A stretch of 64,000 nucleotides of DNA from Austropuccinia psidii (taxonomy: Eukaryota > Basidiomycota > Pucciniomycetes > Pucciniales > Sphaerophragmiaceae), in the NCBI GenBank assembly GCA_023105745.1, contig JALGQZ010000011.1, positions 50,392,698-50,456,697 of the forward strand, written 5' to 3'. Below the pieces are notes generated by a model that was not told where the DNA came from, made no database searches, and was given only the letters and a program-made list of their open reading frames with translations. Position 1 is the stretch's first letter, and each line of letters starts with the position of its first letter. The translations under genes were made by a program, and so were the position numbers. Below, piece by piece: positions 1 to 13,400 of the stretch.

Positions 1-1640
1 TTATAGAAACTTGATTAAATCATTTCAAAGAAAACTCAATTATTCATAAGTTAATTTTCTATAAAAAGCAAAAGTATTTCCTTCAACATGTTATTGAGAA
101 TAATATATACAAATTATCAACTCTATTTGTGATATAGTGTATGAATGAATTGATGTGAATAAGTAATTTTTTTTTTGGCTTGAGATAATGGTCTTTAAGG
201 ATCATTAAATGTATCAAGAGTATTTAAAAAAATAAATATCTAAAACAATCATACAAAAATAATTCTATTAAAATCAATAATTAATTTTTAATATAAAAAT
301 TTTTAAGCTCAAGTTATAATTATTTCAAATTTTTATAAAAGAAATTTTTATTAAAGAAATAATTATTTAAGAAAGTTTTAATTATTTTCTTTTTAAAAAA
401 TAAAAGATTTTTATTTAAAAATTTAATTTTAATTATTAAAGGAAGTTTTTTTTATGAATTAAATAAAATTTAATTTTAAATTAAATTTAAATAAAAAATA
501 TTTTATAAATTATTTAATATTAAATGATTTTTTTTTTTTTTTTTATGAAAAAAAAAAAATTTAATTAAATTTTAAAATTTTTTAAGAATTAAAAAAAAAA
601 AAAATTAAATTAAAAATAATATTAAAATTTATTATTAATTATTAAAATATTTAATAAATCTTTTGTGAAAAAAAAAAAAAAAAAAAAAAACAACAAATAA
701 TTTGAATTTAATTTTTATAATAATAAATTTTAAAAACATTTTTAATAAAATAATTTTTAATAAAATAATTTTTACTTTTTTTTTTTAAAAAGAAAAAGAA
801 TAAATAAATAAATTAATAAATAAATTTAATTTAATTTTTTTTTCCTTTTTTTTTTTTTTTTTTTTTTTGGTTCTTTTAATCTCCTCAAAATTAATAGGAT
901 TTCTAATTGAATTTTTTATTTTTTTTTTTATTTTTTTTATTTTTAAATTAATTTTTTTTTGATATGAATTTTTTTTTTTTTTTTAAAAAAAAAAAATTTT
1001 TGAATCTAATAAATTTTAGAATAATTTTTTTTTTTCTAATGATTTTTTTTTTTTCAATTGACCTCAATCTAAACTAAAATTCTTATAAAGAGGCCTTATA
1101 AATTGAAATTATTATTTATTTAATTCTTTTTTTCCCAGTTCTTTTTTTAGTTATTATTTTAATTTTTATATTTAAGGTTGTTTTTTTTTTTTTGCTTTCC
1201 TTCAATCTGAATAGCTTTACAAGGTATTTTAATTGAATTTTTTAAAAGTTATTTTTTTTTTAATTTGATATTTTATTTTCATTTGAAAGATAAAAGAAAA
1301 AGTTTTTTTTTAATCAACATTACTATCAATACCACTAAAAGCCAGTTTTGGTCAAAATTTATTTATTTATTTTTTTACATTTTTTTTTTATTAAAAAGTG
1401 ATTTCTTTTTAACTTATTTTTATAAAAAATAATAAAAAAAAACAATCTTTTCTTCTTTTTTCCTCTTACTTTGTAAAACTATAGGAACCAATTTGACTAA
1501 TTTTTTTTTCTTTTATGATATTTAAAAAAATCTTAATTTAAGAATGGTTTATTCAAGTAAGAAATATAAGAAGAAAATTTCTGAGGCTATCTAAAGAAAA
1601 TAAAAAACTCAAGGAAATTAAAGTAATTTTATAAATTTCA
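1..1640. repeat. Extremely AT-rich low-complexity DNA with homopolymer tracts
   Basis: Almost pure A/T with many runs of 8-20 A or T (around 530-545, 670-690, 850-870, 960-990). No open frame, terminal repeat or coding remnant is visible. It could be degenerate transposon DNA after long AT-biased mutation, or an AT-rich structural region; the sequence does not decide. Confidence 0.8.
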
Positions 1641-2329
1641 TTTAATAAAATTGAAATTGAATATTAGGTATATTATTTACCTATCAGTGGCTCTAGAAGT
1701 TCTGTGACTTTATCATATAATGAATGGGTGCACCTTTTAGGTGTTTCCCACAGTAGAATAAAAGACTTCTAATATTAAATTTTAATCTTATTTACATATA
1801 TATGGATGATATAGTTCATTCAATACCTTGATTAGATAATAATAAAGCATTCACGCCATCCACCTCAACCCCCCATAATTAAGATGACAATAGTGATAAT
1901 TATTCTGAGTTATCTGATTGTCCCCTTACAAAAGCTTCAAGAAGGAATTTTGAAAGCCAAAATCTATTAATCCAAAAATATACAAATATTGGAATTCCAT
2001 GAGAATTTCCATTTTTTGAAGAATAATGATATCTTTCACACCATTTACTTTTAATAAACCCTTGTCTTTTCCCCCAAAAAAAACTTCAAACATAATCATA
2101 ATTTTCCTCCCATTTTTTCAAATTTCACTGGAAGATAAACTAAAATGCAATTACCTTTTGAAGACCTTTTTACAAAAGAAAAGATACTTCTAAAAAGTAA
2201 AAATTATCAATAAGAGAATCTAAGGTGAATTTTGACCTTTTGGATGGTGGAAATCAATCACAAAGAATTAAAGAGTAGGATTTTATGGATTAAAAATCAA
2301 ATTAAAAAAAGAAAGATTGGAATGATTGG
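1641..2329. other. AT-rich stretch, nothing recognised
   Basis: Less extreme composition than the preceding block, with scattered stops in all frames. It may contain the decayed 5' part of the TET-like remnant that follows, but I could not identify any motif here. Confidence 0.5.
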
Positions 2330-2830
2330 GAACCAAAGCTAGCTAGGTTAGGAGTTCACCTTGAAAAACCACTTCAAAATAAAGCATTTGGAATATTTAA
2401 TGAAGCAAAAAATATTAAAAAGAAGAGAATTCCATCCTTTTTAATACTATTGATGATGATTTAACTCCTAAAAACTTTGCATAATTTTTAACTTTTACAA
2501 AAAAGGAATCTTTCAATAAACCACATAAAGACCTAGATGCTTCAACTGAGGAAAATTGATGGTTGATGAATTTAAATAAAATTAATGAATAAATCAATAA
2601 AAATATATAACAGAAAGTATCAAATGTATGGTTTAATTTTACTGAAAATGAATTTGAAGTCTATTTTTCTCAAACTAATGGAATGTTTCAAATAATTTGG
2701 AGGGACAAGGATTTTACTCATAATTCTGAAAGATATATTGATACTAGTAATGATACAATCTTGGCTCTTTTTTGTGAAGGTTTTCAAAAAGATTAGCAAG
2801 ATTTTGTAATTCCAATGATATCAATTCTGA
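2330..2830 (+). pseudogene. Decayed TET/JBP-like 2OG-Fe(II) dioxygenase remnant
   Basis: Reading frame 1 on the + strand is broken by stops but keeps two blocks of the same domain seen in the intact oxygenase at 21,986-23,328. The first is FNKPHKDLDAS, with the metal-binding HxD triad (His-Lys-Asp codons at 2524-2532); the intact gene reads FFNKPHKDLNDL. About 150 bases on, in the same frame, is GMFQIIWRDKDFTHNS, matching the G-I-(M/I)-E-(I/V)-(L/I)-W...H-(H/x)-T block that carries the distal iron-ligand His in this family. Spacing, order and frame agree, so chance resemblance is unlikely, although the stretch between the blocks is poor and holds at least two stop codons. The 5' and 3' limits are uncertain. 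No function remains in this copy. Confidence 0.6.
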
Positions 2831-3889
2831 TAATTATTTTTAAGATTAAATATTTTTTATATTCTTTAAAACATCAATCCCCACTCATGGATATTAAATC
2901 CTGTATATAATACGTAGATAAACCCTCATAATTATCGCAATAGACAGAAAAATATGAAATATAAAATACCTATGGATTAAAAAAAGAATATGAGATCTTT
3001 AATTACCATTAATTTATGGAATACCAAATAAATCTTTCACATATATTCCATTGGAAATTTAGAAAAGTTAAAAACCTACAGAACTATTTTATTAATGAAA
3101 TTCCTTATTTTTTATTAAATTCATAATTAAGTAAAGTTCTGTTTCTAACCAATTTGATTATGAAACTTCCATGGTAAGCTCATTATTTTTTGATCATTCT
3201 GAAAATTAAGTTTAAGATTCAGATTTTTCTTTTTAAAATAACTTTAAATTTTCAATTTCTTTTCCTAAAAAAGTAAATTTCTTCTTCTTTAATTGGAATT
3301 TTTATTTGTTTTTAGATTTAAGACTTCTAATTATGCTTAATTGAAACCCGTTTCTCCACTTTCAACTTCATTTTATATTAATAAAATCTTTCAATATCCA
3401 TTTAATTCCATAAAATTTAAAATAATAATATCAGATAAAACATATTTCCAAATTTCCAAAGTATCTCTAATAACCCTAAGGATGGGCTTTCAATCAAGAT
3501 TCACATGATGTGATGAGATGATTAAAATTATTTTTTAATGATGAACTCTTGGAATTTAAATTACTCAATGATTCACACTTGATAGTACTTATAAAAGGAG
3601 TTGATAGTAAAGGATTAAGAGATGATTCCACCTTTCCTTCTTCATTTAAATAATCATCAGTAATATTCATAATGAAATTAAGATAAATTTATGAAGTCAC
3701 TGAATGGGTATTCTTTTTGCCTCTGTTAATATTAAGTAAAAAAAACTCAAAACAATGTGAGAAATAATAACAAATTGGCATAAAATACATTTTTCCTTGA
3801 TCTTGATGCTATTCTGATGATCCATTAGCATATCTTTCATTTTTACAATCAGAATTGGGTTTTTATTGGAAGATATGTTCTCTTTTCAA
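2831..3889. other. AT-rich stretch, nothing recognised
   Basis: No open frame above background and no terminal repeats seen. Given the coding remnants on both sides, it is probably the body of one decayed DNA transposon, which is inference. Confidence 0.4.
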
Positions 3890-4330
3890 TAAAAAATTAC
3901 TTTTTAATGTGAGTTTTTTCTGAAAATATAGAGGAGATATCACCTACATCATCAAAATACAAATATTTCACAAAATAAGCTGAATCATCTATTTTTATAT
4001 TTTGTAGATTGAAAATTTCCATTGGAGATATATGTGGTTTGTTACCAAAATATAATCCATTTTTCTGATAGCATGAGAAAATGATTTCCAGTTCTTGAGC
4101 CATTCTATGAGTAACTTTTTTTTTGTAATTTACATAAGCTACAGCCCCAGTGAAGATTTAAAAAGTTTCTTATGAAATTTATTTATTTTTATAATTATAC
4201 CATTGGTCTCACATATTATTTGGTTAAAGATTAAATCAATTTTTAGATCTCTTATTGATTTCATTTTTCATCAATTGAAATTAAATTTTCTTTGATAATT
4301 GTAAGATTCCAGCTGAGGTCTTTACAAAAA
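3890..4330 (-). pseudogene. Decayed SANT/Myb-like Harbinger accessory protein remnant
   Basis: The - strand carries a 68-codon open stretch (3897-4103) whose first half, LEIIFSCYQKNGLYFGNKPH followed by ISPM, lines up with residues 130-153 of the intact SANT-like protein of the Harbinger element at 24,645-25,876 (LESMCPCYAEMDVLFGHKPN, then VTPI). Upstream on the same strand, across stops, KKLFKSSLGL matches KKFKNLTGAGI of the intact protein at the expected distance. This is therefore an old copy of the rust Harbinger DNA-binding partner family. It faces the TET-like remnant at 2330-2830, unlike the intact element, where the two genes share a strand. No transposase remnant was found nearby. 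Confidence 0.6.
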
Positions 4331-6794
4331 ATCCAGAACAGGATGAAAAATTATTCTTTAATTTAAGACAGTTTAATATAAAGAGATGATTGTATCTTAA
4401 AATATTTGCAGAGAATAAGAAATCAGACTTAGATTTATTTTTAGATGAAAGTTTTTTGGGTCACATTGGATTTAAATCTGAATTGACAATATCAATATGG
4501 AAGATAAATTAGAGGTGTTGAGTTTTTTTTACTTCAGATGTAATTAATTCTTAGGATTAGAATTCCAGCCAATGAGGTTAGGTATTAAAAACTAACTTCA
4601 ATTGTCTACAAATTAACAATATCTAATTCAAATAAAAATTTATGTTTTTAAAGTTCAATTGGGAATGTTATTTAATTCAAGAAATTGATATATTTCAATG
4701 TGCTTTTAGATCAAGACCCTTCATTTTATTAACTAAGTATTTTAAAATATAAGGGGGGGCTATTATGGATATACATCTTTTAGCTATGATATCTTATAGG
4801 AGTCGCAATGATAAAAGCAGATAGAACTGACAGAAGGTGTTAATCTTGGAGATGATCTGGATATAGGTTAGAAATAGGAAGAAAAATTGAACTTTAAAAT
4901 TAAAGTTTTGGAACAAATTAAATTTACAGCCATAAAGTTTCAGCTTACTTATTTAACTCTTTTTTATCTTTTTTAATGAGGCTTTTAAAAACTAAGTAGC
5001 TCAAAAATAAATTCATGAAGGATTACTATAATGCTTCATTTACTTGTTTTTGTTTTCAAATTCATATTATTTAGTTTCAAAACATAATTTAAAATTGAAG
5101 TTCTAATTTATAGGGCTTTAAATGAATATTATAGCTTAAATATTATTTTTTTCATTCAATTATTTATGGTAAACCATAAAAAAGTGATATTAAAGATATA
5201 GAAATATTATTTTGTAATCTTTCATTAATGAGAGAATTTATTAAGGACTCAAGGATCTTCTTAACATAAAGATATCATGTAAGAATGACTCTACCATGAA
5301 ATTGATTTTTCTTATAAAAATCTATATTTATTAAGAAATAATATTTATTATGCTTCTTCTCCCCTAAAAGTAAGATTTTCCATTTGAAATTTAAAAAAAT
5401 CATTAAGATTAATGAAATGAGAGTTATTTCAAGAAGGCCTTAGGAAAAATGGAGTACACATTTTGTGAATATCACCATTATTTAATAAAAAAATTATACT
5501 TAGAAAAAGATAGGTTATACTTAAGATATATTAATCTTTTAAGCAGAATATATTTATTTAACTTTGAACTTGGGGAAATTTTCCTCTGACAAAATTGAAA
5601 GGGGTCAATTGATAATTATTCTGATAATAAAAGAACCAAATCTTCAAAATATCATAGACTGTGAAAGGAAATTATAAAATATCAGTTTATGTAGTTTTTG
5701 GAAGATAGAATGTATCATTTTGATATAAAAATTTATCTATTAATTGGAATATTTGTTATAAAAAATGAATTTTTTGGAATTTAGAATTTTGACATAGTGG
5801 AATATTTGAATCTGTCAAAGATAAAGATAAAATAATTATTAATAATTGAATTTGAGAGTCATTATTTTAAGAAATTTAGGGGAGATAAAATATGGATAAA
5901 ATAAATATAGATCTAATACATAAAATGTATATAGTTTGTATTAAGACAATGGAAGCATACTTGTTAAACTTGAGTGAAATTGAACTTTGACTATTAATAT
6001 GGTTGAAATTAATTTTTTTTATTCTTTTTATTCAAAATTATTCAATTAGTCTCATTTTAGATCTATTTACTTTTGAACTATGTTTTCTATATTTGATAGA
6101 AATATCATTTTCTATTATTTTGGGATGAATAACTAAATATAAATATATTTTTGGAATAAGTAGGATCTATGAAGAGTTTTAATATTCTTAAAAAATAAAA
6201 GATTGTATTTATATGTAACGAGCTCATAAAACTAATTATTTTAAAATTAATCTCCTGCCTTTCCCCAATATTGAAAAAACAAAAAAAACCAAAATTATTA
6301 AAAATGATTGAGAGAATTTTTTTCTGCTTTATATAAGCTAAATTTACTCAAACAATATAGTGTGGATGGTGTTTCATAATTCAAAAGATTCTGAGAAATC
6401 TGCAGAACTGTGGAGTAGTGAAAGCTTCAGAAGAGAAATCCACAAAGCTGTGGAGATTAGGGAAAGGTAGATAAGGTTAAAACAGAATCAGAAGCTGAGA
6501 AAAGCTGAAAAGCTAGTGCTAGGTCTAGCTTGAAGGTAAAAGATCACAAACATTTACTCCTCAAAGGTATGCAGCTCAGGAAAGTAGTAACCCATCATTG
6601 GGTCATACTAATAGGATTTTCACCCATAGAAGGTACCTTTTTGATAGAGTCTGTCAGAAGATAATTGGGAAACATGGAAATGTGTATAGAAGGGTCTCAC
6701 AGGGTCCACAAATGTAATTTTGGAAGGGGGTAAAACCCCAAGTACCATAGGTTCCATAGACAATGAATATTTTACAGGGGTGTAGGTGTGTCTT
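4331..6794. other. AT-rich stretch without recognisable genes
   Basis: Long AT-rich sequence with stops in every frame. From about 6360 the composition changes to more normal values with phrases such as repeated 'ctgtggag', suggesting a different, less decayed piece of DNA up to the LTR at 6795. Nothing in it was identified. Confidence 0.5.
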
Positions 6795-8189
6795 TGTCAA
6801 AACAATCAACAATCACCCTCTTGGACCATTTTACATAATGTCAATTCCAGATCTGATTTATGGAAATTTGGCTATATACATAGTTTTCTGGCCAAATTAG
6901 CCACTTTTGCCTTGGAGTTTTATGGCCATTTCTTTATCTGGGGCCAACCTGCCCCCTTCACCATCATCAGGCTATTCTTGGCAACTTTTAGGAATTTCCA
7001 AGTAAACAAGGGGACTAAATCCCAAAAGGATGAATTATTATTTGTAGCACTTAAGTACAGATTTGCAAAATTTTCACCTTTTGGTGCACTATGCCTTAAT
7101 ATTCCATTTTCCCATTAATTCTAGAAGATATGCCCAAATGACCATACTAGGCCATTTGGGGCTTAATCGCCAGATGTGCCCTTTTTTGGGCAAATACAGT
7201 TTTAGGCCTGTAAAGGTTTGTTTTGGCCAAAGAACCCAAAAATGGAAAAAACACTTCTGCAAGCCCCAAAGCCACCCAAAAATCCTTTTCTCTCACTTTA
7301 CTCCTGGTAATAATTTCAAAAGAACATTGGAAAATTTTCCCTCCAATAACCAAGAGTTCCATAAATGGTGTTATAAACCATTATGAACCTTTTTAAATTA
7401 AATCAAGGCACCACATCATACAGAGGATTAATCAAGGCTCAAACACAAGTGTTCTTCTCAAATAACAATTATGGAATCAAGAAATCATTGGATATTTTTA
7501 TTTCTAAAGTCTTCCTCCAAGGGAATACTGGCAGTTCATTCTAAAGGGATTATTCAAGAGGTAGTTTGAAATCAAGTTTTCAAGCTTAAAGTCTCCCTCA
7601 ATCCATCTTGACAACCAAACTCACTAAATACAGTCACCTTCCATGGAGGCCTGTATTTAAATTTCAGTCACTGGGAAGATAATTCAACCCAGTTGATCCT
7701 CAAATCATGGAAAGCTGTATTTTTCCAAATAACTCAATACAGCCTCAAGGTTTAGTACAGATCAGTTTTCAGCCTGAAGGTTTAATACTATCAACTGTTC
7801 ATATATACAACCCTCTCTTTCAACTCTGAGGGGGTTTCCCCCAGTTAATTAATATACTATGATTTTATTTTAAATTTATTTTATTTCATTTCTTCATTGA
7901 ATAATTATATTATCAAGCCAGTAATTTAGAACATTTGATTTCTTTGACTGTCAGTGGATATTGGTGGTAATATTCTTTTCTAATTCCATTATTATTTCTG
8001 GAAGGTGGAAACAGTGATTAAGGACTTACTTGGTCAGCTGTTTGGCCATTTGGCTCCTTTTATCTTATTGCATCTCATATTAGAGAAATTTATCTAATTC
8101 TTTGGATTCTTCCAAGTGGGTTCCCTTATTTCTGAGTGGCAGGCCACCATCATTCCCAAGAGGCCTTTTGAGGGACTTCTGCAGGGACA
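6795..8189 (+). mobile_element. Solo LTR related to the LTR of element C
   Basis: The 1395-bp segment is collinear with the - strand LTR at 37,964-39,431. Both begin TGTC, both carry CACCCTCTTGGACC at base 20 from the start, and both keep blocks such as TATGGCCATTTC-TATCTGGGGCCA, CAGTTAATTAAT and CAAGTGGGTTCCCT in order before a CA end. No internal coding region lies on either side. The flanking pentamers GTCTT (6790-6794) and GTCAT (8190-8194) agree at four of five positions, as expected of an old 5-bp target duplication. Solo LTRs arise by recombination between the two LTRs of an element. Open frames inside it (for example 6786-7118) are not regarded as genes. Confidence 0.75.
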
Positions 8190-8410
8190 GTCATTAATGA
8201 GAGCCATTCAAGGGAAAAAGAAGTATGATAATGGGATCCTAAAGGATCCATCAATTGTGGGACCCCAAAAGGTTCCACATACTCTGTTTAAAGAAAAAAT
8301 ATTTTCACAGGAGATGGGAAAGGGAGAAAGGAGACTATCCTGCAGAAGTCCCCACGCCTAAGAGGAATGGGTAGACAAGGGACCAGGCCCTTTTGGAATT
8401 TTAAAAAAAG
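8190..8410. other. Spacer between solo LTR and element 3
   Basis: A short stretch with no feature recognised; it ends in an A-rich run immediately before the left LTR of element 3. Confidence 0.4.
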
Positions 8411-10323
8411 TATAAGATGTGTCTATGAAACTGTTGATAATATCACTATTAATCAACAGTACTATGAATGTTTTCATGAAATATAATTAATAAATTTATT
8501 ATAGTCACAATTAAATAAAAAATTACTTGATAATTCCTTTTACTTGTTATACACTACTAGTGATTATGACAGTAAGAAGTAATTTTCTACAAGAATAAAT
8601 TACAAGAAATATTTGATAATAAAACTATTTCAATATATAACTATCTTTTGCAATAATAATTATAATGATGATTCTTGGAGAAAAATATTATTAAAGAAAA
8701 AATTTAAGAATTAAATAAAAAAACTCACTAATACTCCAATGAGACCTTGTAGAAAATTTGCAGTGTGATTTCAACAGATTAATTGTGGATTCAAAGGATC
8801 AAAATGGTCTTATCATAGTAATAAAGCAATATGATAGTTGAATAATATTTTCTATAGTTTGTTTCTATGATTTTATGTCTGTCTGATTGATTCTGAAAGA
8901 AGTAAAAAAATTAAGAAAAAATTTAACTAATACTTGTTGGTACTAAAGATATAATTGGATGATAAGAGTATTTGGAAAAAACAGCAAGAGGAAACCTCTT
9001 GTAAGTCAATAACAGCTCACAGAGGTGTCTGGTGGAGAAAAAAATATAAGTGATTGAAAAACCAATTATCTTGTTTGGATTAATGATTGTATCATCTGTT
9101 GTCACGTAAGATTGTCATAATTACTTAATTAAGTCTTTTATGTGACTACCAACCCATTTATAGTTAAGAATAAAATGATTAGCAACTGTAAGTATTATTT
9201 CATTTTAAAAATAAGAATTAATTTATCAAAGTTATAAAAGTTATTGAAAATTTACTCACAGGTTGTATTTTCTGTGATTTTTTGAAGATTCAGTGTTTCA
9301 TGTGGAATCATCAAACATGGAGTGTAAGTAAGACTTTTAATTCTAATTATTAAGTCATAATTATTTTTAGTTTATACATGAAAAAAAAACTCTTCATTAG
9401 TCCTGAAATCTTCAGAAAGATTAATTAAGAATTGTATTTTCAATGAATTTTTGAAGTTTTCACCTTATTTCTATGTAGAATTGCAAATAGCACAGTATAG
9501 CTGGTTGCCATGAGGTAAATGGATAGATAATAGTACAAAAGGGGTTTTAATTATTCTTTAAAGGTTTATCCATGGAAAATCATTAATAATTGACATGGTT
9601 ACAGGAGTCAGATTTGCTCTTTATGTCCTTTCCATGTCAAAATAGCATCCTATTTGTCATTTTCTTATGATTTAATGGGACTCTAGTTTGATAAAAAAGT
9701 TCTAAAAAGATCTTAGTAGACCAACTGGGCAATTATCAGCCATGGATCCAAGATTTAGACCTATCAATGCTTTAGAGGCCTCAGAAGTTGGGTACCCTGG
9801 CTCTCTTTGATGTCTTTTGTCCCCCTTAGCTATGGTTATGTCAAGAATAGTAATTCAAGCTTCAAGACTGATATACACTATTGTTTTACCAAAACTTCAT
9901 TTAAAAATACTGTATTTTTAAATTACACAAACATGCATAACACTAATATTAGTGTATATTTAATATAGGATCTCTCACATTCCCATTATTTTGGCGTGAA
10001 ATTGAGAAAAAAAAAAGTTTCACAATTCTTTTATGTGGTATTGATGATGTTTTCTTGAAGTATTTTCCATATTACCACCTCATGGAGTTAATTTAAGCTT
10101 ATTAACTCTATGGAGCTACTGTAGGTGAATTTCTGTGTAGAATTCAAATCTGGCCTCAAATCCATGGATTTGCTTACTCACAAAAAGGTTAATCATCTTT
10201 TCTTAAATCAAGAATGATAAATTTTGGATATATGAATGAATCATGGGTTATGAATAGCTTGGAGGTTAGTTTTATATTTTTTGTGGCATATTTGGATATG
10301 TAAAATATACCTCAAGGTCCACA
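8411..10323 (-). repeat. 3' LTR of element 3
   Basis: In + orientation it starts TATAAGATGTGTCTATGAA (the other copy starts TGTAAGATG) and ends CCTCAAGGTCCACA. It is collinear over its length with 16,781-18,709, including the blocks 'tagctggttgccatgaggtaaatgg', 'cacattcccattatt' and 'ttaagcttattaactc'. Divergence is high, perhaps 15-20% by eye. Confidence 0.85.
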
Positions 10324-10345
10324 TACCCTCCCACCAAAAAAATAA
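10324..10345 (-). other. Polypurine tract of element 3
   Basis: The + strand reads TACCCTCCCACC followed by an A-run directly after the LTR end. On the element's sense strand this is a purine-rich GGGAGGGTA abutting the 3' LTR, the usual priming site for plus-strand DNA synthesis. The same TACCCTCCC occurs at the matching place in elements 1b and 1c. Confidence 0.7.
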
Positions 10346-10429
10346 AATTGTACTACAATTCTATCAATGATATTAAGAAGAAACAAAGCGCCAAAGGGGA
10401 GTTAATGTCCACTTTACAACCTCTTCATA

Positions 10430-13400
10430 TTACTCAGATCAAGTAATTCAAATACCATTTATAGGCATGTTCAGGCTTGTGGCCTTCTTTAATGCCTAAA
10501 TCTTTGCAAAAGCTTTCTGAGTCAGGTATATCGGATTCTGCCAGCCACTCATCTTCATGCACTGAGTATCTATATCTGAAAAGATATTCTCCTTGATTTT
10601 TACCCCTAAGTCTCCTTTCTTTAATGACTTTATTTATCTTTTTGTCTTAATTCTGTTCCACTTGTGGTAAAGCTAAAGGAAACAATTCTTTGCCAGCTGG
10701 TTGATAAGGTTTAATCACTCCAAATGGGAAGGTGGTGTGTTTATTTTCCAATTAGTCATCCAATTACACTTGAACTGCATTGGTTCCATGTAAGGAAACA
10801 ATAAAAAAAGGTTCTATATAAAATTTTTTGAGCTCCTTTGGGACTTTGATATTGTTAAAATCCAAGATTGAAACCAGAACTAACACCCCTACTTTGAAGG
10901 CTGGTACTTTATTACTCTTGTCCCACTTCTGCTTTGAATAGTCAAAAGCACAATTCATACTTTCTTTTGCATGATTTTTCACTGTATAAAGCATAATTTT
11001 GAAAATGGAAGCTGTAGGATGGATTTAAATCAAGTCTTTCCTCAGTGTGTCCCTGGGAGTCTTGGATTTAATCCTTTTTCTAACATAGAAGGAGTTTTAC
11101 CTGTGGAAGAATAAACTGTTGTCTTTTATTCCAGCTCTAATACAGGTATTAGAGTACACCAGTAATGGGTAAAGCCATCTGAGTCTTTGAATTCTAATCC
11201 ATAGGCAAAGAATTGCCTTATCATTTATTCTAAAGTTTGAATTGTTCTCTCTGCTAGCCCATCAGTTTGAGGGTGACATGCTGTAGAAAATGATAAATTG
11301 GTCCCAAACAATCTATGAAGATTTGTCCAAAGTGCAGATGTGAACTTGGGGTCTCTGTTGCTGATGATATTCTTAAGTAACCCTTCATGAGAAATAACTC
11401 TATTCCATAGAAGGAGAGTAGTATCCATAGAAGTTTCATCTTTATGACATGGTAAGAATAGGGGAGTTTTTCTGTATCTGTCTACAATGACCAAACAAGC
11501 ATTATAGCTTCTGTAACCACTTGGAGGAAGCTCTGTGACCCAATCCATGTGAACAAATTCCAAAGGGGTTTTGGTCCTTGAATATGGATCATAAGTCCAA
11601 ATTTCTTGCCTATACTCCTGTTTTCTTTTTGGAATCTTTGCCAGGTATAGCAGTATTCAATGGCCTCTTTTCTCCAAGATGGCCGCCATGCACACTTTTT
11701 TACTTTTTCAAGTATTCTGTCCTCTGACAGGTGTCCAGAATAGATGCTATCATGACAATCATGCAGAATATTATTAATAAAAAATCTACTGAATAACTTC
11801 ATTACACAAGAATGTTTTGTTCTGTGGTAGATTATGCCATCAAACAAGTGAGATCTTCCTTCAGAATAGGAATATTTCCATATTTACTCCAGGGAATTAA
11901 CTAAAGCTGTGTCTTTAAAGTCTTTTTCCAGCAAGGATGTCAATATATGGAAATTCTTGTTCTGCTTATAGGAGTCTCTGACTTGTTTAAATAATTAAGT
12001 ACCAACATCAGTTATGTTAATGCCTTCAATTCGAATTTGTGGTTCTGCTCCTAAAGGCACATAGGTTGGGTTATCAGAAGTATTAGCCAATACCCACCCG
12101 CTAAGTCCATCAGAATTCTTATGTATATTCCCTGATTCATGAACTATAGTAAAGCTACCTCTATATTCTTTAATGGATATTTTCCATCTAAAAATGTGTC
12201 TGTTGGGTGTTCTCATGTGCAGAATTGATTTTATGGCATTATAGTCAGTTATTACCTTAAAAAAACATTCATTAAAATAATATTGTGATTTATAAAGTGC
12301 CCATACTAAGCATAATAATTCCATTTGGCTTGCACCATATCTGGCCTAGGGTGGTTTGATTTGCCTTGAGATATAACAAACTGGCCCTTCTATATGTTTG
12401 TCATCAATATTTTGAACTTGATGTAGGGCTGCCCCTAATCCATTTCCAAATGCATCAATTTACCATTTAAAAGGTATATTCCAGTATTGAATAAGGAGTC
12501 AAGGTTCTTCTGTAAGAGCTTTTATTATCCTATCATAGGATTTAATTATTTCCTGTGTCATCTCAAATACTGTCTGTTGATCACAGATTTTATATAGTGA
12601 CTTGGCTAGAATTGCAAAATATTTTAGGTGTTTCCTGTAATAACTGGCAAATCCAATTAAAGACATCCTTTCTTTTTTATTCTGGGGTATTGGATTAAGT
12701 AAAACTTCTGCTACTTTATTTTTGTCAATACCCAAGCTTAAAACAGAAACAATATGGCCCAATGCTTTAGGTTCTTCAAGGCCGAAATTGCATTTCTTGG
12801 GTGAAATCTTCATATTCACTCCTGCAACTTTTTCAATTACTCCTGCAAGTCTTTCAAGATGCAAAGATCATGATTCTGAACATATGATTATATCATCAAT
12901 ATGAAAATGAGCCATCCTTAAGATAATTCTGTGGGGAAAATGGTTTTCATCATTCTTTGATAATGAGATTAAGGATTTTAATACCAAATTACATTCTAAG
13001 ATACTCATAAATACCACAGTTAGCTATAATGATAAGTAATTTATTGGCTTTGGGTGTCAAAGAGTTGTGATTAAAGCCTTTTTATGCATCTATTGAGGTT
13101 ATGTACTGGGCTTTGGATAACTGGGTCAAAGCTTCTTGGATTATAGGAATTGGATACTTATATGGAGCTGTGTAGGTATTCAATGCTCTAAAATCTCAAA
13201 CCATCCTTGATTTATCATTATACCAAGAAATAATAACAGGAGTTGTCACTTCAACTTGTTCATTATGGCCTACTTTTCTTAGTACACCAAGATGAATTAA
13301 CTCTTTGATATATTTTTCCAAGGCTTCTCTAGCTATGGGGCTTGCTGGGTAAGCTGGTCTTCTAAGTACTGGAGGGTATGGTCTATCAATAGTGATAGTA

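Noticed and set aside
6786..7386. Two overlapping open frames of about 110 codons
   Set aside because: They lie inside the solo LTR at 6795-8189 and have no domain; matching frames are not kept in the related LTR of element C.
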